A stretch of DNA of 64,000 nt, taken from assembly GCF_001428895.1 (NCBI RefSeq), contig NZ_LMJA01000001.1, positions 452,485 through 516,484 of the forward strand, read 5' to 3'. The translations under genes and the position numbers were made by a program. The DNA comes from Mycobacterium sp. Root265 (GTDB taxonomy: Bacteria; Actinomycetota; Actinomycetes; Mycobacteriales; Mycobacteriaceae). Position 1 is the first letter of the stretch, and every line of letters starts with the position of its first letter. This document shows positions 36,106 to 45,063 of this stretch, piece by piece. Under the pieces are notes generated by a model. That model was not told the origin of the DNA, made no database searches, and saw only the letters and a list, made by a program, of their open reading frames with translations.

Positions 36106-36978
36106 ATGCCGAACGAAGCTCTGCCAGACGGTTTCACCCGCGACAAGGTGTCGGTGGGCGACGTCGGAATCGACTACGCGATCGGTGGGTCCGGTCCGAC
36201 ATTGGTTCTGCTGCACGGCTATCCGCAGACCTGGTACGAGTGGCGTCACATCATGCCGGCGCTGTCCGAGCATTACACGGTAATCGCGCCCAGCCTGCGC
36301 GGAGCGGGCCGCAGTGATGCGCCGCCCACCGGCTACGAGAAGACGACCCTGGCCGACGATATTCACCGCCTGCTCGTCGAGCTCGGCCATGACGCGGACA
36401 TCCGCTTGGTCGGCCACGACATCGGCACCATGGTCGCCTACGCCTACGCCGCCGCCCATCCCCACGACGTGCACAAACTGGTTCTCAGTGAGGCGCCGAT
36501 CCCCGACGAGAGCATCTACAGCTTTCAATCTCTGACCCCTCAGGGCCCGGGCGCGTGGCACTTCGGGTTCTTCAGTTTGATGAACGGGTTTGCCGAAGAG
36601 ATGATCGCGGGGCGGGAAGCGCTCTGGATCAGCAAGTTCACCGACGCCCTCGAAGTGGTCAAGGGCTCTGTCACCGCCGAGGACATCGCCGTCTACGCCG
36701 GCTACCTGAGCGAGCCCGCGCACCTCCGGGCGAACCTCGCCTGGTTTCGCACCCTTCCACTCGATATGGCGGCCACCGCGCAAACGAAGAAGACCAAGCT
36801 CGGCATGCCGGTCCTGGCGGTCGGCGCCGAAGGCAGCCTGGGGGAGTTCGTCGGGACGCAGGTCCGGGAATACGCCGATCACGTCACCGCCATCGTTGTC
36901 GGCGACTGCGGGCACTGGCTCTACGAGGAACGGCCCGAGGAAATGACGCAGCAGCTGCTGGCCTTTCTCGATTCCTGA
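36106..36978 (+). CDS. Alpha/beta hydrolase (epoxide hydrolase/haloacid dehalogenase-like)
   Basis: The 290-residue hydrolase has the oxyanion motif LVLLHGYPQTWYEWR, APSLRGAGRSDAPPTGYEK, the nucleophile elbow LVGHDIGTMVAYAYAA with Asp (not Ser) as nucleophile, and the His motif GDCGHWLYEERPEEM. An Asp nucleophile points to epoxide hydrolases, haloalkane or fluoroacetate dehalogenases rather than esterases. It starts at ATG 36106. The convergent MBL gene ends 16 bases downstream of its stop. The exact substrate is not predictable. Confidence 0.88.
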   Translation: MPNEALPDGFTRDKVSVGDVGIDYAIGGSGPTLVLLHGYPQTWYEWRHIMPALSEHYTVIAPSLRGAGRSDAPPTGYEKTTLADDIHRLLVELGHDADIRLVGHDIGTMVAYAYAAAHPHDVHKLVLSEAPIPDESIYSFQSLTPQGPGAWHFGFFSLMNGFAEEMIAGREALWISKFTDALEVVKGSVTAEDIAVYAGYLSEPAHLRANLAWFRTLPLDMAATAQTKKTKLGMPVLAVGAEGSLGEFVGTQVREYADHVTAIVVGDCGHWLYEERPEEMTQQLLAFLDS

Positions 36979-36993
36979 ACCCTCGGCCCGTCA

Positions 36994-37803
36994 TCAGGGA
37001 GCCGGCAACGCCCACCTGCCGGCGCTGTAGGGAACGAGGCGGTCGGCGATACCGGCCTCGCTGAATGCGGTGCGGACGTCATCGAAAGTCTCGCTGTAGA
37101 TCGACCAACCCTCGATGTGCGCGATCACCACCCGGGGGACCGCCAGCACGGTGGCGATATCGGCGGCGCGAGGGCCCGTCGAGGTCAGGGGACGGCCCTG
37201 ATTCTTCGTCGCCAGCCGCGATGCGCCGGCGAAGAGCACGGCAATATCGATTGCCGGAAAGCGCTGCGCGATCTGACTGGCCGGCAGCATCGAGGCGTTG
37301 TCACCGCTGACATACACCGTCGGAAGTGCCTCGGACTGCAGGATGAAACCGGTGACCTCGGCGTTGACGTGCCCGGAGTCATCGCGGGTGCCGTCCAGCG
37401 GCCCGTGTACGGCGGGCACGGCGGTGACGGTGATGGTGCCCTGACCGTCTGCACGATCAAGTTCGGTTGTCTGCCAGGTCGATAGACCGATGGCGGGTGA
37501 CCCCAGCCGACGAGCGGCGCCCGGGCCGGTGATGATCAGCGGCACCGCGGTGGTCGCCCATTCGCGGCCGGCGATATCGAGATTGTCGCTGTGATCGTCG
37601 TGGCTCAGCAGCACGGCATTGACGTTCCCGAGATCGGAAACCGGCACGGCCGGTGGTGTCAGCTTGGCCATCGCACCGTAGTCACGGGGTTCGTCGAAGG
37701 TGGGGTCGGTCACCAAACGCGTTCCGCCGTAATCGATCACCACCGTGGGACCACCGATGACACCGATCGCCAGATCGTGGCGCGCCGCCCCGATCGCGGT
37801 CAT
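36994..37803 (-). CDS. MBL-fold (UlaG-like) metallohydrolase
   Basis: The 269-residue protein has the metallo-beta-lactamase fold of the UlaG/YtnP type: VVIDYGGTRLVTDPTFD, VNAVLLSHDDHSDNLDIAG with the metal-binding His and Asp, TVTAVPAVHGP (next metal His) and VYVSGDNASMLPA (bridging Asp). A C-terminal VVIAHIEGWSIYSE keeps the last His. It hydrolyses an ester, lactone or phosphodiester of unknown identity. Its ATG overlaps the stop of the enoyl-CoA hydratase gene (ATGA), so they are translated together. Confidence 0.87.
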   Translation of the reverse strand: MTAIGAARHDLAIGVIGGPTVVIDYGGTRLVTDPTFDEPRDYGAMAKLTPPAVPVSDLGNVNAVLLSHDDHSDNLDIAGREWATTAVPLIITGPGAARRLGSPAIGLSTWQTTELDRADGQGTITVTAVPAVHGPLDGTRDDSGHVNAEVTGFILQSEALPTVYVSGDNASMLPASQIAQRFPAIDIAVLFAGASRLATKNQGRPLTSTGPRAADIATVLAVPRVVIAHIEGWSIYSETFDDVRTAFSEAGIADRLVPYSAGRWALPAP

Positions 37804-38657
37804 CGCGCCGGGGCCGGGTCGGCGCCGAGCAGACCTACGTGATGGCCGAGGCGGGTCTCAACGTCTCCGGGCTGGTGGAATCCGCGTTCGAAGAGGGTCT
37901 GGATGCGGGCTTGCGCGGCGGGGCGTTGCAGTGCGCCGAGGAAGGCATCCCATTCGGGGGCGATCTCCTCATCGGACGGCAGGCTGTTGATGTTCACCAG
38001 GCGTTTGGTCTCGGCGAGCGCCTGCTTGTCGAACGACGCGATCCGGGTGGCCAGCGCGTCGACGAAGGCGTCCAGTTCGACGTCGGGGAGCGCGCGGTTG
38101 ACGTAGCCGTACCGTTCGGCCAGTTCACCGTCGATGTCGTCGGCTCCCAGCAGCACTTCGAGCGCGCGTCCGCGTCCGATCAAGCGCGGCAGCCGAGCCA
38201 TCGGCCCGCCTCCGGGCACCAGGCCGGCGCCCACCTCCCACTGCGACAGGATGGCCTTCTCGCGGCTGGCGAAGCGCATGTCGCTGGCCAGGGCCAGTTC
38301 GCTGCCGACCCCGGTGGCGCGGCCGCGGATCGCGGCGATCGATACCACCGATGCGCGGCTCAACCGCACGAGCATGTCGGGCAGCGCCTGCAGGCCGGTT
38401 TTGCCGGCGGGGTAGCTCGTCGAGTCCTCCAGCGGCGCGACGAAGTTGTAGTGGGTCAGAAAAAACCCGTCGACGTCGCTGTCGAAGACGACGACCTTCA
38501 CCTGGTCGTCGGTCTCCAGGGCCGTGACGACTGCATCGAGTTGCGGCAGCGTCTCCGGGCCGAAGATGTTCAGCGGCGGGTTGGTGAACGTCACCCGCCA
38601 ATACGCCGGTGAATGCTTGGTCAGCACGACCTGCTGGGTGTGTACCGAGGCGGTCAT
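37800..38657 (-). CDS. Enoyl-CoA hydratase/isomerase family protein
   Basis: The 285-residue crotonase-fold protein has WRVTFTNPPLNIFGPETLPQLDAVV at the N-terminus, VVVFDSDVDGFFLTHYNF, the oxyanion-loop region SIAAIRGRATGVGSELALASDMRFAS and GLVPGGGPMARLPRLIGRGRALEVLL. The second glutamate of classical hydratases (E164) lies where VPGGGPMARL is found, so hydratase activity is not certain; isomerase or hydrolase roles are possible. ATG 38657 follows AGAGGAA. It lies 117 bases downstream of the TetR gene, in the same direction. Confidence 0.85.
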   Translation of the reverse strand: MTASVHTQQVVLTKHSPAYWRVTFTNPPLNIFGPETLPQLDAVVTALETDDQVKVVVFDSDVDGFFLTHYNFVAPLEDSTSYPAGKTGLQALPDMLVRLSRASVVSIAAIRGRATGVGSELALASDMRFASREKAILSQWEVGAGLVPGGGPMARLPRLIGRGRALEVLLGADDIDGELAERYGYVNRALPDVELDAFVDALATRIASFDKQALAETKRLVNINSLPSDEEIAPEWDAFLGALQRPAAQARIQTLFERGFHQPGDVETRLGHHVGLLGADPAPAR

Positions 38658-38774
38658 GACGGTTCCTCTCGACGGCGAGTGGTGCTGGCTCAATACTGGG
38701 CCTCGCCGCCACACCCGTCGATGCCGCTGGCGTCCATCCACACTGGGGGATAACCGGAAGAGCGCGGCCCGACA

Positions 38775-39374
38775 TCACTGCGTCGGCGCGAGACCGTTCA
38801 TGATGAGGTCGATGACCTGTTGTGCGACTTCGTGTTCGGTCTTCTCGGATGCGATGACATTGTGTAACAGCGCCGTCATCATCATGGCGCCGAAGATGCT
38901 GATCGCATCGCTCTGCGGGTCGCCGACCACCTTGAGAGACCCGTCCTCGGCGCCGGCCCGCAGTACCCGGGCCAGCGGTTCGTAGAAGGCCTGCTGGACC
39001 GCCGATGTGAGCTCGGGCAGCCTGATGGCACGCCCGAGGTCGCCGACGAGCGCCCGGCTGGTGCCCGGCCGTTTCATGGTGTGCGCGATCTGGGCGGTGA
39101 TCACCGCGGCGAGCCGGTCGCTGCCGCGGCCGGGGGAGTCGGCGGCCTGTGCCACCTCCTCGGCGAGCTCTCCGAGTGAATCCCGCAGCAGGAAGGCGAG
39201 GATGTCGTCCTTGCCGGTGAAGTAGTAGTACAGGGTGGCCTTCGGAACACCGGAGGCCGCCGCGATCTCCTCGATCTTGGTGTTCTCCAGGCCTTTGGTG
39301 GCGATCAGCTCGGCTGCCGCATAGAGCTTCCCGGCCACGGCCGTGGGTACCGTGCGCCCCGTCTGTTCAGCCAC
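38775..39374 (-). CDS. TetR-family regulator
   Basis: The 199-residue protein has an N-terminal helix-turn-helix (AAAELIATKGLENTKIEEIAAASGVPKATLYYYFTGKDDILAFLL) and a helical ligand-binding domain. The start is GTG 39374 (VAEQTGRT). It diverges from the FAD-binding dehydrogenase gene and precedes the hydratase/MBL pair. An inverted repeat TTGTAC-N5-GTACAA lies between the divergent genes and is the probable operator. It likely senses an acyl-CoA or steroid-type ligand, by analogy with TetR regulators of such gene sets. Confidence 0.88.
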   Translation of the reverse strand: MAEQTGRTVPTAVAGKLYAAAELIATKGLENTKIEEIAAASGVPKATLYYYFTGKDDILAFLLRDSLGELAEEVAQAADSPGRGSDRLAAVITAQIAHTMKRPGTSRALVGDLGRAIRLPELTSAVQQAFYEPLARVLRAGAEDGSLKVVGDPQSDAISIFGAMMMTALLHNVIASEKTEHEVAQQVIDLIMNGLAPTQ

Positions 39375-39409
39375 GCCCGCAGTCTACGTCGCTGACATGA
39401 ACTCATATG

Positions 39410-39426
39410 TTGTACTTTGAGTACAA
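39410..39426. promoter_or_regulatory. TetR-type operator between regulator and flavoprotein gene
   Basis: TTGTAC-TTTGA-GTACAA is a perfect 6-bp inverted repeat, 35 bases from the TetR start and 31 bases upstream of the flavoprotein ATG. A second, outer repeat ACTCA (39401-39405) with TGAGT (39418-39422) overlaps it. It differs from the known KstR and KstR2 motifs as far as I recall them. Confidence 0.5.
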
Positions 39427-39457
39427 ACTACTGGTCCGAGAACTGGACGGGGGCGCT

Positions 39458-41050
39458 ATGGAGTGGGATGAGTCGGCGGACATCGTCGTGGTCGGGTACG
39501 GGGCCGCGGGGGTCTGCGCTGCACTGGAAGCGCGGGACAGGGGAGCGGACGTCCTGGCCATCGATCGCTTCAACGGCGGCGGTGCCACTCAGGTATCCGG
39601 CGGCATCATCTACGCCGGCGGTGGGACCTGGGTGCAGCGCGATGCCGGCATCCGGGACACCGCCGACGGAATGTACGCCTACCTGCAGGCGGAGATCGGT
39701 GACGCGGTACAGCCCGAAACACTGCGCCGGTTCGTGGATTCCAGCCCGGCAATGATCGACTGGCTCAGTGGGCACGGTGTGCCCTTCGAGGCGTCGGTGT
39801 GCCCGTATAAGACGTCCTACCCGAACAACAAGTACTACCTGTACTTTTCCGGGAGCGAGAATTCCGGCCGGTTCCGGGCGATCACGCCACCGGTGCAACG
39901 CGGCCACCGGGCCAAAGGGCCGGGCGCCTCGGGCAAGCAGATCTATCAGCCGCTGGCCGCGTCGGCGAAACGCCGTGGGGTTCGCACCAAGTTCCTGACT
40001 CGAGCGGTGTCACTGCTGACCGATCCGACGGGCCGGGTGGTCGGCGTGCGCACCAGCACGCTCGACGAGGCCCCGTCCTGGGTGCAACGCCGCTACCGGG
40101 GGTACGCCGCGCTGGCCGTCAAGCCGGGGATCTACTACCCACCGCTGCGGGCAGCCATGGACACACTCCTGCGGCGCTTGGAATCTCGGTACGCACGCAC
40201 GGTCGACGTGCAGGCACGCCGCGCAGTCATTCTCAGCGCGGGCGGCTATATCGCCAATCGGGAGTGGATCGCCGAGCACGCGCCGGCCTACCGTGACGGA
40301 CTGCAACTCGGCACCAGCGCCGACGACGGCAGCGGCATCCGGCTCGGCGCGGAACTCGGCGCGGCCGTGGACCGGTTGGACAATGTGTCGGCATGGCGCT
40401 TCATCACTCCACCCAGTGCCTTCCTGGGCTCACTCGTGGTGAATGCGCAGGGGCAACGATTCATCGATGAGACGCGCTATGGCGCAGCGGTCGGGCACGC
40501 CATGGTGCAAGATCACGACGGCCGTGCCTGGATCCTGGCCGATGATCGGTTGCTCAAGCAGGCGCGCACTCAACTGCCTGAGCAGGCCATCTGGTTTCAG
40601 CGGCTCCAGATGGAGGCCATGCTGCGTACCGACCGAGTCCAGGCCGACACGTTGGACGAGGTCGCGCTCAAAGCCGGTGTCGACCCGGTGGGTCTGCGTG
40701 CCACCGTCGCCGCCCATAACGACGCGGCCGCCGCCGGCGCACCCGATCCGATGGGCAAACCGGCCGACTTCGTGGAACCCGTTGGGCAGGGCCCGTTCTC
40801 ATTGATCTCGATCTCGGTCAAGCCGAGCCTGATCAATCCGTGTCCGATGTTCACCCTTGGTGGACTCACCGTCGATGAGCCGACAGGTGCGGTGCAGACC
40901 CCGTCGGGATCCACGATCCCGGGCCTGTTCGCCGCCGGCCGCACCGCGGTGGGGATCTGCGCCAACTCCTATGTCAGCGGTCTGTCGTTGGCCGATTGCG
41001 TGTTCTCCGGACGACGCGCCGCGGAACACGCGACGCGCCAACCTGATTGA
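39458..41050 (+). CDS. FAD-binding dehydrogenase, 3-ketosteroid dehydrogenase/fumarate reductase-like
   Basis: The 530-residue flavoprotein starts with ADIVVVGYGAAGVCAALEARDRGADVLAIDRF, the dinucleotide-binding motif, followed by GGGATQVSGGIIYAGGGT, the Gly-rich stretch of the FAD_binding_2 family. The C-terminal part has VKPSLINPCPMFTLGGLTVDEP and TIPGLFAAGRTAVGICANSYVSGLSLADCVFSGRRAAEHA, the FAD-binding close. It is related to 3-ketosteroid dehydrogenases and soluble fumarate reductases, but the substrate is not determined by motif. ATG 39458 was preferred because the frame upstream (to 39407) contains the operator. It is divergent from a TetR regulator. Confidence 0.85.
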   Translation: MEWDESADIVVVGYGAAGVCAALEARDRGADVLAIDRFNGGGATQVSGGIIYAGGGTWVQRDAGIRDTADGMYAYLQAEIGDAVQPETLRRFVDSSPAMIDWLSGHGVPFEASVCPYKTSYPNNKYYLYFSGSENSGRFRAITPPVQRGHRAKGPGASGKQIYQPLAASAKRRGVRTKFLTRAVSLLTDPTGRVVGVRTSTLDEAPSWVQRRYRGYAALAVKPGIYYPPLRAAMDTLLRRLESRYARTVDVQARRAVILSAGGYIANREWIAEHAPAYRDGLQLGTSADDGSGIRLGAELGAAVDRLDNVSAWRFITPPSAFLGSLVVNAQGQRFIDETRYGAAVGHAMVQDHDGRAWILADDRLLKQARTQLPEQAIWFQRLQMEAMLRTDRVQADTLDEVALKAGVDPVGLRATVAAHNDAAAAGAPDPMGKPADFVEPVGQGPFSLISISVKPSLINPCPMFTLGGLTVDEPTGAVQTPSGSTIPGLFAAGRTAVGICANSYVSGLSLADCVFSGRRAAEHATRQPD

Positions 41051-41053
41051 CGG

Positions 41054-41776
41054 CTAGACCGGCGCTGGTGACCGCACCAGCCTGCTGATGGTGAAGGCCG
41101 CCGCCTGGTCGACCATTCCGTTGACGCCGTACTGCTGATGAGGTGCGCTCGATCCGGACGGCGGCGCGCCCGAGCAGACGGTGTCACCGGGAGCGCAGAA
41201 CTCCAGGGCCTTGGCGGCGTAGGCGGGTCCGACGTCGATCACCGGGGCGCCGTACTTCTCCGCCGACCAACCCGCCGGCGTCCCGAACAGGACGACCGCG
41301 GCGACATTGTCGACGGCATCGGCGGGCAGCGGCAGGGGAGCAGTCCCCGACGCGACACCCGCGGGTACCACACCGGAGGTGGCAAGAGCGGTCACGACCG
41401 CCCCCTGCGAGTACCCGCCGAGCACCATCTGGGTGCCCGGGCACACCGAGGTCACGCCCTGCACATGGATGGACTCGTCGCGCACACCTTCGACGACGTT
41501 CATCTGGAATGCCGGGCCGCCGGTGAAGTTGTCACTCGCCGGATAATTGACGCCGTGTACACCCACCGTTCGCGGAAATGCTTGTGCGCGTAGCGCTTCG
41601 ACAAATCGTTGTCCGACACCGCCGACGCCGGGCGGCTCCGAGGTGCCCCTGGCGAACACGACTCCGATATCGGGGCACGACTGCGAGCCGGCAGTCGGCA
41701 CCATGACGGGCAACGCCGCCGCCGCCAGGACAGTCGCCGCGACCAGGCGACTGACGATTCGCACACCAGTGACCAA
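41054..41776 (-). CDS. Secreted cutinase-family serine hydrolase
   Basis: The protein has about 240 residues and an N-terminal signal peptide (LVAATVLAAAALPVMVPTAGS) with likely cleavage before QSCPDIG. The cutinase fold is shown by IGVVFARGTSEPPGVG, the nucleophile serine in VLGGYSQGAVVTALA, Asp in FCAPGDTVCSG and His in APHQQYGVNG. Cysteines in SCPD and SVCPGT would form the usual disulphide. Cutinase-like proteins of mycobacteria hydrolyse esters, lipids or phospholipids outside the cell. TTG 41776 follows GGGGAGGG at six bases and is preferred to a TTG at 41791 and a GTG at 41764. It lies downstream of a PhoD-like phosphatase gene with a hairpin between. Confidence 0.88.
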   Translation of the reverse strand: MVTGVRIVSRLVAATVLAAAALPVMVPTAGSQSCPDIGVVFARGTSEPPGVGGVGQRFVEALRAQAFPRTVGVHGVNYPASDNFTGGPAFQMNVVEGVRDESIHVQGVTSVCPGTQMVLGGYSQGAVVTALATSGVVPAGVASGTAPLPLPADAVDNVAAVVLFGTPAGWSAEKYGAPVIDVGPAYAAKALEFCAPGDTVCSGAPPSGSSAPHQQYGVNGMVDQAAAFTISRLVRSPAPV

Positions 41777-41823
41777 TTGAACCCTCCCCAAACAGCCCTG
41801 CGCAGACTGTGCCAGACCCCCGT

Positions 41824-41853
41824 GGCAGGCGGCGGTATTTTCGCCCGCCTGCC
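41824..41853. terminator. Hairpin between PhoD-like and cutinase genes
   Basis: GGCAGGCGG (41824-41832) and CCGCCTGCC (41845-41853) are perfect 9-bp arms with a 12-base loop. It lies downstream of the PhoD-like gene (minus strand) and upstream of the cutinase gene. There is no U tract, so it may be a mycobacterial-type hairpin terminator or an mRNA-stabilising structure. Confidence 0.5.
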
Positions 41854-41927
41854 CTGAACGTGTTCCTCAAGCGAGGCACCGCTCATGTCATCGCAGCCGT
41901 GCGTGGTTGCGTTACGACACGGTCGGC

Positions 41928-43550
41928 TCAGTCGGTCAGCGAGATTTCAGTCACGGTCGCCAACTCACTGTTTTCCCGGGGCTGTTCGAAAACCACTCGC
42001 GCGGTGCGCCCCGCCGTCTCCAGGGTGGCGATGGTATTGCCGAACAGCGGGCCGCTCAGGTTGCGCCACGACATCGGCAGATCGGGCGCCCCGTGACGAC
42101 GCGCCCACCGTCGGGCAACCCGGGCCGCTCGCGGCGACCAGCCCAGCTTGAACACCGGCTTGACGAAGAACGGGACGTAGTTGTGGACGGGGGAGCAGAC
42201 CAGCTGGTGTACCCGGGCAGCGGAGTCACCCGGGAAGTGTGCCCGCGCCGCGTAGCTGTGGTGGACATCGCCGGAGAGCACGCTGACCGTCGCCGGCCCA
42301 GCCTCAGAACTGCTGGCTGCTTCGATGATGAGTTCGCTCAACCGCAGGAATGACTTCAAGAACGCCGGCCAGTGCTCGAAATCCGCTGTCTGTCTGATCT
42401 TCTCGGCCACCGCACCGTGCAAGCCCGACCGTTCGGCCGCGAACTCGTTGACGGTCTGCATGTCACCGATCGCCGGCGGCAACAGCCACGGCAGCGAGGA
42501 CGCGAGAATCAGATGGTCAAGGCCCTCCAGACCCTCGTTGACATGCTTCTCCAGCCAGCTGAACTCCGCGTCGCCCAACATCTTCCGGTTCCCGCCGTCA
42601 AGGATCCGGGAATTTCGCGAGTCGACCATGATCAGCCTGCTGCGCCCCAGATCCCAGCGAAAACTGAACCGCAGGCCTTTCTCCCCGTCGACCTCCCGGT
42701 CTGCGCGGTCGGCAAGTTCGGCGAGCAGCGGCCAGCAGTCACCGGCGTTGGCCAGCACCTGCTGATAGTCCGCATCCTGCTCCAGCTGCTGCGGGCTCAA
42801 ATTGCCGATGTGCTGATAGACCCAGTAGGACGCCAGGCCGGCACGGATCCGGTCCCGCCACCACGGCTTCTTGTTGACGGCTGCCCGCCACGCCGCAGAC
42901 GTGTTCCAATCGTCACGGATGTCGTGGTCGTCGAAGATCATCGCGGTGGGCAGCGTCGACATCACCCAGCGGATCTCGGGATCGCCCCAGGTGTGCCGGT
43001 ACAGGCCCACGTACTCGCCGAAACTGACCACCTCGTCCGGTGGACGCTTCTTGTTGGTGCGCCGGCCGGTGATCTGCTGGCGCGCTTCCGGAGTCAACTC
43101 ATCGGCGTAGACCTGATCGCCGAGCAGGATCAGCACGTCGGGCCAATCCTCGTGCGGCTGCGAGGTCAGTCGTTCCGCATAGCAGTCCAGGGCGTCCTCA
43201 CCGAGCTTCTTGTCGATCTTGGCATCGCCGGTCTTCGGATACCGGCACGAACCGAAGATCAGCCGCAACCGGTCAGATGCCGCCGGGCCCCGGGTGCGGA
43301 TGACGCTCGGCGGGAATTCGGAGTCGGGCTCTGGCCAGACCTGCGTGCCGTTGATGCGCACCTGGTACTCGGTGGTCGAATCCGGGGTCAGTCCCTGCAC
43401 CGGAACCAGCGCGTAATGCTGGTCCTGCACCTGGAAGGTGCGCGCCGAGCACCCCAGGACTTCGACCTCGGTGGGTTCGTCGGTCTCCACCCAGACCATC
43501 GCGGTGGTTTCGCCGACGTGGCGCAGCACGGGACCGAGCAGAAGTTTCAC
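41928..43550 (-). CDS. PhoD-like metallophosphatase/alkaline phosphatase D family
   Basis: The 540-residue protein has an N-terminal beta domain (GPVLRHVGETTAMVWVETDEPTEVEV) and a metallophosphoesterase core: RLIFGSCRYPK, DVLILLGDQVYADE (metal Asp), TAMIFDDHDIRDDWN, MVDSRNSR and VSVLSGDVHHSYAARA (metal Asp and His). No signal peptide is visible, so it may be cytoplasmic or exported otherwise. It hydrolyses phosphomono- or diesters with Ca/Fe-type metals in related enzymes. It starts at ATG 43550 and is followed by a strong hairpin at 41824-41853. Confidence 0.85.
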   Translation of the reverse strand: MKLLLGPVLRHVGETTAMVWVETDEPTEVEVLGCSARTFQVQDQHYALVPVQGLTPDSTTEYQVRINGTQVWPEPDSEFPPSVIRTRGPAASDRLRLIFGSCRYPKTGDAKIDKKLGEDALDCYAERLTSQPHEDWPDVLILLGDQVYADELTPEARQQITGRRTNKKRPPDEVVSFGEYVGLYRHTWGDPEIRWVMSTLPTAMIFDDHDIRDDWNTSAAWRAAVNKKPWWRDRIRAGLASYWVYQHIGNLSPQQLEQDADYQQVLANAGDCWPLLAELADRADREVDGEKGLRFSFRWDLGRSRLIMVDSRNSRILDGGNRKMLGDAEFSWLEKHVNEGLEGLDHLILASSLPWLLPPAIGDMQTVNEFAAERSGLHGAVAEKIRQTADFEHWPAFLKSFLRLSELIIEAASSSEAGPATVSVLSGDVHHSYAARAHFPGDSAARVHQLVCSPVHNYVPFFVKPVFKLGWSPRAARVARRWARRHGAPDLPMSWRNLSGPLFGNTIATLETAGRTARVVFEQPRENSELATVTEISLTD

Positions 43551-43598
43551 CGAGACAGCCTATGCGCTCGGGCGCCCAGCGAGATGAGCCTGGGTGCG

Positions 43599-44957
43599 CT
43601 ACACGCCGCCGCGGCGCAGCATCCGGCCCTGAGCGGTCTGGAAGTCAATCTTCCTGCCACGCAACCAGGTACTCGTCACCACACCGGCAAGTGCGCGCCC
43701 GTCGTACGGGCTGACCGGGTTCTTGTGGTGCAGCTTGTGCACGTCGACGACCTGCGCGGACTCGGGCTCGAAGATCGCGAAATCGGCGTCGTAGCCAAGG
43801 GCGATCTTGCCCTTGGTGTTCAGTCCGGCGAGTTCGGCGGGTTTGGCCGCCATCCACTCGAGCACCTGCGTGAGTTCGATGCCGCGACGCTTGGCCTCGG
43901 TCCAGATCAGCGACAGGCCGAGCTGCAGCGACGCGACGCCACCCCACGCCACGCCGAAGTCGCCGTTCTCGACGTCCTTCAGGTCCACCGTCGACGGTGA
44001 GTGGTCAGAGACGATGCAGTCGATCGTGCCGTCGAGCAGGCCCTGCCACAGCAGTTCGCGGTTCGACGCCTCCCGGATCGGTGGACAGCACTTGAATGCG
44101 GTCGCGCCGTTCGGGATCTCCTCGGCCAGCAGGGTCAGGTAGTGCGGGCAGGTCTCGACGGTGATCTTGACGCCGTCGCGCTTGGCAGTGGCGAGCATGG
44201 GCAGGGCGTCCGACGACGAGAGGTGCAGGATGTGCGCGCGGACGCCGGTCCACCGCGCGCGTTCGATGACTTCCGCGATCGCCACGTTCTCGGCGCCGCG
44301 CGGCCGCGACGCGAGGAAGCGCTCGTACTTGTTGCCCTCGGCCGAGGGAGCTCGGTCGATGGCGCGGGAGTCCTCGGCGTGCACGATCATCATGGAGTCG
44401 AACCCGGCCAGTACGGCCATGTCCTTCTCCATCTCGTCGGCGTCGAGATGGGGGAACTCGTCGACGCCGGAGTGCAGCAGGAAGCACTTGAAGCCGAAGA
44501 CGCCATCGTCATGCAGGCCGCGCAGGTCGCCGGTGTTGCCGGGGATGGCGCCGCCCCAGAAGCCGACGTCGATGTGCGTCTTGCCAGATGCCGCCGCGCG
44601 CTTGGCGTTCAGTGCGTCGACGTTGACCGTCGGCGGAATCGAGTTGAGCGGCATGTCGATCAGCGTGGTCACACCGCCCGCGGCCGCCGCACGGGTGGCG
44701 GAGTCGAACCCCTCCCACTCGGTGCGTCCCGGCTCGTTGACGTGCACGTGTGTATCGACCAACCCGGGGATCATCACCTGGTCGTCGCTGAGTCCGACGA
44801 CCTCCGTGCCGGTGAGGCCGCTGCCCAGCGGCTCGATCGCGACAACGCGACCGTCGCGGATGCCGATTTCGCGAGCGACGATCCCCGCCGTTGTCAGCGT
44901 GCGTTCGCCGCGGACCACCAGGTCGAAATCAGAATGGTCGGGGGTATCGGCGGTCAT
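43599..44957 (-). CDS. allB: Allantoinase
   Basis: The 452-residue amidohydrolase has the metal centre of the dihydroorotase/allantoinase group: His70 and His72 in GLVDTHVHVNEPGRTEWEGF, carboxylated Lys157 in FGFKCFLLHSG, His193 in VHAEDS, His245 in ILHLSSS and Asp318 in IVSDHSPSTVDLK. EPGRTEWEGF is typical of allantoinases rather than dihydroorotases. It converts allantoin to allantoate in the cytoplasm. It starts at ATG 44957 with GGAGAG upstream; an operator for the IclR regulator lies 28 bases before it. It diverges from the permease gene. An allantoate amidohydrolase (allC) is not found in the neighbourhood. Confidence 0.92.
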   Translation of the reverse strand: MTADTPDHSDFDLVVRGERTLTTAGIVAREIGIRDGRVVAIEPLGSGLTGTEVVGLSDDQVMIPGLVDTHVHVNEPGRTEWEGFDSATRAAAAGGVTTLIDMPLNSIPPTVNVDALNAKRAAASGKTHIDVGFWGGAIPGNTGDLRGLHDDGVFGFKCFLLHSGVDEFPHLDADEMEKDMAVLAGFDSMMIVHAEDSRAIDRAPSAEGNKYERFLASRPRGAENVAIAEVIERARWTGVRAHILHLSSSDALPMLATAKRDGVKITVETCPHYLTLLAEEIPNGATAFKCCPPIREASNRELLWQGLLDGTIDCIVSDHSPSTVDLKDVENGDFGVAWGGVASLQLGLSLIWTEAKRRGIELTQVLEWMAAKPAELAGLNTKGKIALGYDADFAIFEPESAQVVDVHKLHHKNPVSPYDGRALAGVVTSTWLRGRKIDFQTAQGRMLRRGGV

Positions 44958-44984
44958 CGGCAGCTCTCCGTTGCTTGAGCGAAA

Positions 44985-44999
44985 TTCCTCATCGTGGAA
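44985..44999. promoter_or_regulatory. AllR-type (IclR) operator in front of allB
   Basis: TTCCTC-ATC-GTGGAA is a 15-bp palindrome with one mismatch per arm pair. It lies downstream of a minus-strand promoter candidate (TTGACT at 45050-45045, 17-base spacer, TAGAGT at 45027-45022) and so would block transcript start or elongation. It shares the TTCCNC-N3-GNGGAA form with three other sites of this locus. Confidence 0.6.
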
Positions 45000-45021
45000 C
45001 TTGAACTCCATTTCTGGGGCG

Positions 45022-45050
45022 ACTCTAGGTGTGAGCGCTGACACAGTCAA
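45022..45050 (-). promoter_or_regulatory. allB promoter candidate
   Basis: On the minus strand TTGACT (45050-45045) and TAGAGT (45027-45022) are separated by 17 bases, a good fit to a SigA-type promoter. Transcription would start near 45015, giving a leader of about 60 bases that contains the operator at 44985-44999. Confidence 0.5.
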
Positions 45051-45063
45051 TCGTCCGAAAAGC

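Noticed and set aside
39407-39457. Alternative upstream start (ATG 39407) of the flavoprotein
   Set aside because: The extra 17 codons cover the TetR-type operator and precede the FAD motif without any conserved residues.
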